The notes beneath the pieces were generated by a model. It did no database searches, was not told the DNA's origin, and worked only from the letters and a program-made list of their open reading frames with translations. Shown piece after piece: positions 57,540 to 64,000 of a stretch of DNA of 64,000 nucleotides (its first letter is position 1; each line of letters opens with the position of its first letter). A program made the translations under genes and the position numbers. Location of the stretch: the NCBI GenBank assembly GCA_017307165.1, contig JAFKGK010000002.1:248001-312000 (forward strand), given 5' to 3'. Origin of the DNA: Candidatus Melainabacteria bacterium. Its GTDB lineage: Bacteria > Cyanobacteriota > Vampirovibrionia > Obscuribacterales > Obscuribacteraceae.

Positions 57540-57574
57540 ATCGGTTTTTAAACGCGGTCATCGAACACAATGGG

Positions 57575-57602
57575 GTGGGTCACCAAGCGTGACCCGCTTT
57601 GT
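57575..57602 (+). terminator. Hairpin between acpP and fabF
   Basis: Arms GTGGGTCAC and GTGACCCGC around loop CAAGC (one G-U pair), followed by TTTGTTGT. Probably a partial terminator that lowers fabF and later transcription relative to acpP. Confidence 0.65.
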
Positions 57603-57634
57603 TGTGGGATGTTTTTTTTAGTTAAGGCGGGATC

Positions 57635-58888
57635 ATGTCTAAAGAAAGAGTTGTCGTAACCGGCCTGGGGCCAATTTCATCCGTAGGGATAGGTCGCGAC
57701 GATTTTTGGAAAGGTATCGTAGCAGGCAAATCAGGAGTCGATTATGTCAGGCGCATACCAGAAGAATTGAGACCTGCTTGCAAGATCGCAGCAGAGATCT
57801 TTGACTTTGATCCACTCCAATATATGGACCACAAAACAGTAAAGAGGTCCGATCGTTTCATCCAGTTCGCAATAGCTTCTTCTATATTGGCAGTGCGTGA
57901 CGCTGGTTTGGATATGAGCAAAGAAGACCCCGAAAGAGTCGGTGTCTCGTTTGGTTCTGCTGCCGGCGGCTTTCAGTCGATCGAAGATCAATTTAGGATA
58001 CTGGTCGAAAAAGGACCCGGCAGGTGCTCACCATTTACGGTGCCCATGCTGATCGTCAATATGCCGGCCGGTTGGGTTTCGATCACCCATGGTGCCAAAG
58101 GGCCAAATAGTTGCGCCGTTACTGCATGCGCTACTTCTGCGCATTCGATAGGCGATGCCTATCGTATTATCGAACGCGGCGAGGCCGACGTAATGTTCGC
58201 CGGAGGTTCAGAAGCGCCCATAGCTTCGCTGGTGATGGCTGGTTTCAGTGCTGCTCGCACGCTGAGTACTCGCAACGAGAATCCTCAAAAAGCAAGCTCT
58301 CCTTTTGACAAAAAACGAGATGGCTTTGTCATGGGCGAAGGTGCTGCGACACTGATACTCGAGTCTCTTTCTCATGCCAAAGCTCGGGGCGCCACCATCC
58401 TTGCCGAGATTGTCGGTTATGGCAATACAGGCGATGCCTTTGATATTGTGCAGCCTTGTGCCGATGGCGAGGGCGCTGCTAGAGCCATGCAGGCTGCCAT
58501 CAAGCAAGCAGGGCTGCAGCCGCATGATGTCGATTATGTAAACGCTCATGGCACATCGACTCCATTGGGTGATGTAGCCGAGACAAATGCCATAAAGAGA
58601 GTGTTTGGCGAGCACGCCACCTCTCACAAATTGGCGATTTCATCGACAAAATCGATGACCGGTCATTTGCTTGGTGCTGCTGGCGCTGTCGAATCAACTT
58701 GCTGCGTCATGGCGATCAGGGACAATATACTGCCTCCTACGATCAACCTGGACGATCCCGATCCAGCCTGTGACCTCAATTACGTCCCCAACCAGGCTCA
58801 AAAGTCGCAAGTGGACGTCGCTATGACCAATAGTTTTGGTTTTGGTGGGCACAATTGCTCCTTGATCTACAAGCGTTTCCAAGAGTAA
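57635..58888 (+). CDS. fabF: 3-oxoacyl-[ACP] synthase II
   Basis: 417 residues. The catalytic Cys-His-His triad is C165 in TACATSAH, H305 in NAHGTSTPLGD and H344 in KSMTGHLLGAAGAVE. It elongates acyl-ACP with malonyl-ACP. AAGGCGGG before the ATG is a fair ribosome binding site. gatA follows 19 bases downstream. Confidence 0.97.
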   Translation: MSKERVVVTGLGPISSVGIGRDDFWKGIVAGKSGVDYVRRIPEELRPACKIAAEIFDFDPLQYMDHKTVKRSDRFIQFAIASSILAVRDAGLDMSKEDPERVGVSFGSAAGGFQSIEDQFRILVEKGPGRCSPFTVPMLIVNMPAGWVSITHGAKGPNSCAVTACATSAHSIGDAYRIIERGEADVMFAGGSEAPIASLVMAGFSAARTLSTRNENPQKASSPFDKKRDGFVMGEGAATLILESLSHAKARGATILAEIVGYGNTGDAFDIVQPCADGEGAARAMQAAIKQAGLQPHDVDYVNAHGTSTPLGDVAETNAIKRVFGEHATSHKLAISSTKSMTGHLLGAAGAVESTCCVMAIRDNILPPTINLDDPDPACDLNYVPNQAQKSQVDVAMTNSFGFGGHNCSLIYKRFQE

Positions 58889-58907
58889 ATGAGAGTATCG
58901 TCAGACC

Positions 58908-60422
58908 ATGGCCATAGATTACAAAGCCAGCACTATTAATGATTTGACCCAGCTTTATCGCAGCGGTGAGGCGACTCCGAGCCAGGTGCTCGAGGCTTAT
59001 ATCAAGCGCATCGAGCGTGACGAGGCACGAGTAGGTGCCTTTATCACCACTACTTTTGATGAGGCTAGAGAGATTGCGCATCGACTCGATAAACGCCTGG
59101 CCGATGCACCTGAGACTATCGATTGGGACAAAGAAACACTGTTTGGCGTTCCTGTCGCCCTCAAGGATAATATGTGCACTCAGGGCGTCAAGACGACCTG
59201 TGCCAGCAAGATCCTCGGGGACTTTCGCCCTCCATACGACGGTACCGCACCGGGCCGCCTCCGTGCGCATGGCGCCGTGTTCGTCGGTAAGACTAACCTC
59301 GATGAGTTTGCGATGGGCTCATCTTGTGAAAATTCGGCTTTCATGCGCACCACTAATCCGCATAATGCCGACTATGTACCAGGGGGCTCTTCTGGTGGTA
59401 GTGCTGCCAGTGTAGCGGCTGATTTTGCCGTAGCAGCTTTGGGCTCGGACACCGGCGGCTCCATCAGGCAACCTGCGAGTTTTTGTGGCGTCGTCGGGAT
59501 GAAGCCCACCTATGGCCTTGTTTCGCGATACGGACTGGTCGCCTTTGCCAGCTCGCTTGATCAGATCGGACCCTTTACGCGCACCGCATACGATGCCGCC
59601 CTCGTACTCGCTGCCATGTGCGGACAAAAAGATCCGCGCGATTCGACTTCGCTCGAGGATCCTTTTGGCAAGACCTTTAACAAGCGCGGCTTTGCTGCTC
59701 TTGATCAAGGCTTTGTCAAAGCCATGCAAGCCAAGACCGGCCAAGAGATCTACAAAGGTGCTCGTGTCGGTGTCTTTAAAGAGCTCATGGGACAAGGCAA
59801 CGATCCTCAGGTCGATAAGGCCGTGTCTGCATCTATCGAGCGCATGCGCGAGCTTGGTGCCACCATCACCGAGGTCAGCCTGCCCAACGCCAAATATGCA
59901 CTGGCTGTATATTACATACTGGCTACAGCAGAAGCCTCTGCCAATCTGGCACGTTTTGATGGTGTCAGATATGGATTGCGCGATCCCAAAGCCAAGGACC
60001 TGCTCAATATGTATCTGGAGACCAGACATGAGGGCTTTGGCCCAGAAGTAAAAAGACGGATCATGCTTGGTACCTACGCTCTGAGCTCCGGCTATTATGA
60101 TGCTTATTACAAAAAGGCCCAGCAAGTACGCCGTTTGATCGCATCTGATTTTGAGCGTGTCTTTGCTGAATGCGATTTTTTGGTCTCACCGACTTCGCCC
60201 ATACCACCGTTCAAGTTTGACGAAAAGACCGGTGATCCGCTCACCATGTATCTGGCGGACGTGGCCACCATACCTGCCAACCTGGCTGGCATACCTGGTA
60301 TCTCTCTGCCTTGCGGCACCACCGACAATGATCTGCCCATCGGCTTGCAAATGCTCGGACCTCAATTGTCCGATGCTCATTTATTGCAATATGCGCATGG
60401 TCTGCAACAATCAGCTGACTAG
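58908..60422 (+). CDS. gatA: Glutamyl-tRNA(Gln) amidotransferase subunit A
   Basis: 504 residues, amidase signature family. The Ser-cisSer-Lys triad is K86 in VALKDNM, S161 in PGGSSGGSA and S185 in SDTGGSIRQPASF, with the same spacing as known GatA. It frees ammonia from glutamine for the conversion of Glu-tRNA(Gln). GVKTTCASKIL, DEFAMGSS and FGPEVKRRIMLGTYALS are GatA-specific. gatB and gatC are not in the window. Confidence 0.95.
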   Translation: MAIDYKASTINDLTQLYRSGEATPSQVLEAYIKRIERDEARVGAFITTTFDEAREIAHRLDKRLADAPETIDWDKETLFGVPVALKDNMCTQGVKTTCASKILGDFRPPYDGTAPGRLRAHGAVFVGKTNLDEFAMGSSCENSAFMRTTNPHNADYVPGGSSGGSAASVAADFAVAALGSDTGGSIRQPASFCGVVGMKPTYGLVSRYGLVAFASSLDQIGPFTRTAYDAALVLAAMCGQKDPRDSTSLEDPFGKTFNKRGFAALDQGFVKAMQAKTGQEIYKGARVGVFKELMGQGNDPQVDKAVSASIERMRELGATITEVSLPNAKYALAVYYILATAEASANLARFDGVRYGLRDPKAKDLLNMYLETRHEGFGPEVKRRIMLGTYALSSGYYDAYYKKAQQVRRLIASDFERVFAECDFLVSPTSPIPPFKFDEKTGDPLTMYLADVATIPANLAGIPGISLPCGTTDNDLPIGLQMLGPQLSDAHLLQYAHGLQQSAD

Positions 60423-60433
60423 AGGAAAAGCCA

Positions 60434-60928
60434 ATGTCTACAACTCACTGCAAGATACTGCTAACAAGCACTTTGCTCAATGTCTCCATCCTTTCTCTCT
60501 TATTGGCCGCGCCCTCTGCCCATGCTGGCCCCAACGATTTTTTTGGCTCTACCTTGCCCACCCAGGGTGCCGACTCGCCTCAGGCACAGGCCGTCAATTC
60601 GCTCAATGCCTCGCCCTCCAATGCCGATCCTATCTACCCTGGCACTGATCCTAGTGCCAACTCACCATCTGCAGTGCCTTCCGATTTTACGGCTGACGAA
60701 AAAGACCAGCAAAAAAAGTATAAAAAGCTCATCAAGCACTATCAGGGTTTGATCGAGAAGGGTGACAAGATGATCAAGCAGGGCAAGGCAACCAGCGATA
60801 ACAAGATGGCTAGCAAGGGCCGCGTCCTCAAAGAGGTTGGCGAAAAGCACCTGGCCGAGATGAAGGCCAACAATCCCTTGCCGGATGCTCCCAAGCCGAT
60901 GCCCGAAAAGAAAGAACCAGACCAGTAA
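60434..60928 (+). CDS. Small secreted hypothetical protein
   Basis: 164 residues. A signal peptide (ILLTSTLLNVSILSLLLAAPSAHA) is followed by a low-complexity S/P/A/N-rich region (about residues 33-85), a lysine-rich helical region (DQQKKYKKLIKHYQGLIEKGDKM) and a proline-rich end. Not recognised. GAGGAAAAG precedes ATG 60434. It lies between gatA and cysK with short gaps, so it is expressed with them. Confidence 0.75.
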   Translation: MSTTHCKILLTSTLLNVSILSLLLAAPSAHAGPNDFFGSTLPTQGADSPQAQAVNSLNASPSNADPIYPGTDPSANSPSAVPSDFTADEKDQQKKYKKLIKHYQGLIEKGDKMIKQGKATSDNKMASKGRVLKEVGEKHLAEMKANNPLPDAPKPMPEKKEPDQ

Positions 60929-60946
60929 GAAAAATAGAAAATAGTC

Positions 60947-61897
60947 ATGCCAGTATATAAAGACATAGCGAGTGCAATCGGGAGAACCCCTCTAGTCCAG
61001 CTGGATAGGTTGGCTCGAGAGCGCAATGCTCTTGCTCGAGTATTGGTCAAGATCGAGTCTATGAATCCTCTAGGCTCAGTAAAGGACCGCATCGGCATCT
61101 CCATGATCCAGGATGCCGAGCAAAAAGGTCTCATCGAGCCAGGCAAGACTATTTTGGTCGAGCCTACCTCAGGCAATACAGGTATCGCTCTTGCTTTCGT
61201 AGCTGCCGCTCGTGGTTATGAGCTGATCTTGACCATGCCCGAAACCATGTCTATCGAGCGGCGCAAAATGCTGACCACCTTAGGCGCCAAGATCGTCTTG
61301 ACTCCTGGAGCTTCTGGGATGAAAGGTGCAGTGGCTCGCGCCGAAGAAATTGTCGCCACTACCAGCGGTGCATATTGCCTGGGCCAGTTTTCTAATCCGG
61401 CCAATCCGCTCGCGCATCGTAAGACTACAGCACCTGAGATACTGGCCGACTGTCCCGAGGTCGACATCTTTGTCGCAGGCGTCGGTACCGGTGGTACCAT
61501 CACTGGTGTGGGCCAGATACTCAAGCAGCATCGCCAACAAGTTCAGATCGTTGCTGTCGAACCTGCCGATAGTCCTGTTTTGACCCAGACACTGGCAGGA
61601 CAAGCCGTGGTACCCGGTCCGCACAAAATCCAGGGTATTGGTGCAGGTTTCGTCCCTGATGTGCTCGATCTGTCCATCATCGATCAAGTCGTGACTGTGA
61701 CCAACGATCAAGCCCTGGAGACTGGACGAGTCCTGCCTAGACTCGAAGGCATACTGGCCGGTATCTCGACCGGAGCCAATATACATGCTGCTCTGCAACT
61801 AGCCGCAATGCCACAAAACAAAGACAAGACGATTGTCACCGTGGCTTGCAGCACTGGCGAACGATATCTTTCGACTGTCTTGTTTGACCAGTCTTAA
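60947..61897 (+). CDS. cysK: Cysteine synthase
   Basis: 316 residues, PLP fold type II. The cofactor lysine is K46 in [11 protein letters not shown]; the substrate loop is PTSGNTGI, and [12 protein letters not shown] holds the phosphate group. It joins O-acetylserine and sulfide to make cysteine. [13 protein letters not shown] and the late STGER are family motifs. It ends the plus-strand group; tandem short repeats follow its stop. Confidence 0.95.
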   Translation: MPVYKDIASAIGRTPLVQLDRLARERNALARVLVKIESMNPLGSVKDRIGISMIQDAEQKGLIEPGKTILVEPTSGNTGIALAFVAAARGYELILTMPETMSIERRKMLTTLGAKIVLTPGASGMKGAVARAEEIVATTSGAYCLGQFSNPANPLAHRKTTAPEILADCPEVDIFVAGVGTGGTITGVGQILKQHRQQVQIVAVEPADSPVLTQTLAGQAVVPGPHKIQGIGAGFVPDVLDLSIIDQVVTVTNDQALETGRVLPRLEGILAGISTGANIHAALQLAAMPQNKDKTIVTVACSTGERYLSTVLFDQS

Positions 61898-61937
61898 AAT
61901 CAGTCAAGCCCTAAAATCAGGCCAGCCCTAAAATCGG
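61894..61937. repeat. Imperfect 17-base tandem repeat after cysK
   Basis: Two full units (TTAAAATCAGTCAAGCC, CTAAAATCAGGCCAGCC) and a partial third (CTAAAATCGGCAG). They overlap the cysK stop codon and lie between convergent genes. Confidence 0.8.
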
Positions 61938-61950
61938 CAGTCCACAATCT

Positions 61951-62775
61951 TTATTGTTGGACGTAATCCAATTGCTGAGCGCTCAAGCCGCCATTGAGCA
62001 AGGCCTGTGCTGCCGCTGCCTCACGAGGCAAAAGCTTGCCGGTCTGGCCGCTCAAAAACGAGCGCAAGCTCTCGCCTGGAGCCAGCCAGCCCATGAGCTG
62101 TCCTGTCTGATTGTTTTTAATCGGCACCATGCCCTCGGTCACCGCATAGGGCACTTGTTCGGTAGCCCACTGGCCAAAATTGCTCATAAAGGCCGGGGGA
62201 TTGCTCATATATGTGATGCTAGTGCCGTTGGGAGCCGGTAGCACTGTCTGGTTGGTAGAGCCGCCAGTCAAGCCTGTACCTTGTAGAGCCTGAAGTCCTA
62301 CCTGAGTAGGATCGATCGTGGTGGGAGGATAGATAGGCATCATATTGCCGCCATTGGAACCAGAACGGCCCCATTCCCAACCATTGCCCCAGGCATCTGG
62401 CATAAACGATCCATGGCCTGTGGTAATGCCCTGATCGCGCTGACCAAAAATGCCGCTATTGATGCGGTTTTGTTTGTTGAAGCCATCAATGGGCGGCAGA
62501 CCCGTCGATCCCTCATCGCCATAGATCTGGTCGGCCATACCGCCGGCCTGGTAAACAAAGCTGTCCAGCGTGGTCGGTGGCAGGCCACGACTATTGGGGC
62601 GATTGCGCTGGGTATTGCTCAAAAACTGCCTTACCTCGGGAGGGAGGTAGTTGTAGTAAGCGTTATTGCTGTTTTGGGCCATGGCCACAGGGCAGATCGC
62701 CAGAGCAAAAGCTATATCTGCTAGAGCTAGCACAGGAAACAGATATAGCCCAATGGCTCTACGGGCGACTTGCAT
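61951..62775 (-). CDS. Secreted hypothetical protein
   Basis: 274 residues. A signal peptide (AIGLYLFPVLALADIAFALA) is followed by a G/N/P/Q-rich sequence of low hydrophobicity, with YYNYLPPEVRQFLSNTQRNRP near the start and an alanine-rich helix (LLPREAAAAQALLNGGLSAQQL) at the end. No known domain. AGAGAG lies upstream of ATG 62775. Probably a secreted or surface protein. Confidence 0.72.
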   Translation of the reverse strand: MQVARRAIGLYLFPVLALADIAFALAICPVAMAQNSNNAYYNYLPPEVRQFLSNTQRNRPNSRGLPPTTLDSFVYQAGGMADQIYGDEGSTGLPPIDGFNKQNRINSGIFGQRDQGITTGHGSFMPDAWGNGWEWGRSGSNGGNMMPIYPPTTIDPTQVGLQALQGTGLTGGSTNQTVLPAPNGTSITYMSNPPAFMSNFGQWATEQVPYAVTEGMVPIKNNQTGQLMGWLAPGESLRSFLSGQTGKLLPREAAAAQALLNGGLSAQQLDYVQQ

Positions 62776-62935
62776 GTCTAAATCTCTCTAAGAAATTTGG
62801 TAGTAAAAATTGGACTTAAAATCTAGAACGGTACTAAAACTAAACTAAACCAGGCTAAAAAGAGTAATAAGATAATATAAGTCCCATTTACTCTCTTGTC
62901 AACCTGGTTGAGCAAGGTTAGGCTCGTCAAGCATC

Positions 62936-64000
62936 ATGTCCTCGCAACTCTTGCTGACAAATCGATTAAAAGACCTGGTCCTTTTTAAGGTCCAGGACAG
63001 AGCGCGGGTCTGGATCAACGACGCTGCCTGCGATTTTTTTCGCTTGTCGGACAATTATGTCGAGATAGAGACATTTCATCAACAAATCAGTAATGCCGGT
63101 CTGATACATGTGGCCGATCTGCAGATGGTGCAGCAAAAATTTGCCTACGCCGACAAAGCCGAGCTCAAGCCGAGCTTCACCATCGAGGTCCGTTTGCGCC
63201 CTCATGCCGATGAGCCTTATATCTGGCATCAGGTAAATGCATCTTTTATCCAGGATGACGGCATGGAGGCCGGCTGGATATTCTTTTGCCGAGACGTGCA
63301 GCCCTTCAAGGATGTACAGGACATGTTCCAGTTGGTGCTCGACAATATCCCCGAGGGTATCTTCTGGAAAGACACGTCTTCGCGTTATCTGGGCTGCAAC
63401 CGGCAATTTGCCCGAGACGCAGGCATCAAAATGCAGGATATCATCGGTCGTGATGATTATGCCCTGGCCTGGAAGACCTCCGAGTCTGATTATTATCGCG
63501 CCTGGGATCGCAAGGTGATGGAGTCAGGCAAGCCCGAGTATCACATTATCGAGACGCAGTTGCAGTCTGACGGTAAACAAGCCTGGGTGGATACCAATAA
63601 GATCCCTTTGACTGATACTACCGGCAAGGTCATAGGCATCCTCGGACTGTACGAGGACATAACCGAGCGTGTAAAGAAAGAAAAACAGCTCGAAGACTTT
63701 GTCGCTACTCTTACCCATGATCTCAAAAATCCTATTTTGGGCACCAATCGGGTGCTTGAGCTGATCGCCGCCGATCGTTTTGGAGCTATTTCGCAAGAGC
63801 TCAAAGAGATCATCATACAGATCAAGTCATCTAATGGATCTTTGTTGCGCATGATTCAGAGCTTGACCGATGTTTATCGCTACGACAGTGTGAGTGGCAC
63901 GATCGATAGAGACTTATGTGATGTAAGTGAAATATTGAGAGATTGTGTCAGACAGTTTGAGGTTGCTGCACAAACCAAAAATATCGAGATCAATTGCAAT
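62936..64000 (+). CDS. PAS-domain sensor histidine kinase (3' end cut by window edge)
   Basis: 355 codons visible from ATG 62936; the catalytic ATPase domain lies beyond the edge. Residues about 5-127 look like a degenerate PAS fold, and about 129-250 is a clear PAS domain with its PAC end ([17 protein letters not shown] to [10 protein letters not shown]). The HisKA dimerisation domain follows with the H-box [12 protein letters not shown] (H261). There is no membrane segment, so the kinase is cytoplasmic. The PAS family senses redox, light or small ligands; none can be named here. The start has only a weak ribosome binding site. Confidence 0.88.
   Translation, partial: MSSQLLLTNRLKDLVLFKVQDRARVWINDAACDFFRLSDNYVEIETFHQQISNAGLIHVADLQMVQQKFAYADKAELKPSFTIEVRLRPHADEPYIWHQVNASFIQDDGMEAGWIFFCRDVQPFKDVQDMFQLVLDNIPEGIFWKDTSSRYLGCNRQFARDAGIKMQDIIGRDDYALAWKTSESDYYRAWDRKVMESGKPEYHIIETQLQSDGKQAWVDTNKIPLTDTTGKVIGILGLYEDITERVKKEKQLEDFVATLTHDLKNPILGTNRVLELIAADRFGAISQELKEIIIQIKSSNGSLLRMIQSLTDVYRYDSVSGTIDRDLCDVSEILRDCVRQFEVAAQTKNIEINCN

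Noticed and set aside
59319..60125. Open frame of 268 codons antisense to gatA
   Set aside because: It lies wholly inside gatA, whose triad and length are intact; no motif and no ribosome binding site.

Overview
The window is a dense chromosomal stretch of roughly even base composition from a bacterium with a mostly housekeeping gene set. The best lineage clue is the ATP synthase operon at 41456-47428. It reads AtpZ-like, a, c, b', b, delta, alpha, gamma, has two different b-type subunits, and stops after gamma with no beta or epsilon gene. That order and split is the cyanobacterial one. No photosynthesis gene is present, and the gamma subunit, at 294 residues, appears to lack the long insertion of photosynthetic cyanobacteria. 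With many secreted TPR proteins, this suggests a non-photosynthetic relative of Cyanobacteria (Vampirovibrionia/Melainabacteria, perhaps Obscuribacterales). This is an inference from gene order and protein character, not a database result.

Layout. 1-2551: a cut phosphorelay protein and an HtrA protease. 2663-3604: a membrane-anchored TPR protein. 3647-9444: a four-gene, translationally overlapping DNA-repair cassette (MBL-fold exonuclease, ATP-dependent ligase, Lhr-Core-type helicase, metallophosphoesterase). 9459-14723: an APC permease, glucose-6-phosphate isomerase and a POT peptide transporter. 14724-23834: a poorly characterised region with hypothetical proteins, a DUF2156 protein, an alpha/beta hydrolase, a 912-residue TPR protein, a nucleotidyltransferase and an SGNH hydrolase. 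23936-24008: tRNA-Thr(CGU). 24170-28173: dut-dapB-dapA-rnj. 28396-35010 (minus): smc-scpA-scpB-ispD and then sepF. 35341-39434: a protein of tandem MshEN-like repeats, an SGNH hydrolase and a TPR protein. 39464-41333: tgt and a PspA/IM30 protein. 41456-47428: ATP synthase. 47529-50581: a SpoIID protein, a site-2 protease and a zinc-ribbon protein. 50588-56091 (minus): panB, a TPR protein and a 1022-residue protein with a zinc-protease motif. 56448-61897: fabG-acpP-fabF-gatA-(secreted protein)-cysK. The window ends in a secreted hypothetical and a PAS histidine kinase cut by the edge.

How the parts fit. Much of the window is core maintenance: chromosome segregation (SMC-ScpAB), division (SepF), DNA repair, RNA processing (RNase J, Tgt), lysine/peptidoglycan precursors (DapA, DapB), fatty acid synthesis, isoprenoids (IspD), pantothenate (PanB) and energy. 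Envelope functions recur: HtrA, the M50 protease, PspA, SpoIID, DUF2156 and two SGNH hydrolases.

The most unusual features are: the 35341-36558 protein, built from about 98-residue repeats each holding a pair of 24-residue MshEN-type (c-di-GMP-binding-like) motifs but no ATPase; the 1022-residue HExxH protein; two very short divergent intergenic regions (35 and 29 bp) where back-to-back -10 boxes imply leaderless or nearly leaderless mRNAs; a hairpin that buries the ribosome binding site of a small secreted protein; and a terminator plus new promoter splitting atpB from atpE. No CRISPR array, insertion sequence, prophage or rRNA was seen.
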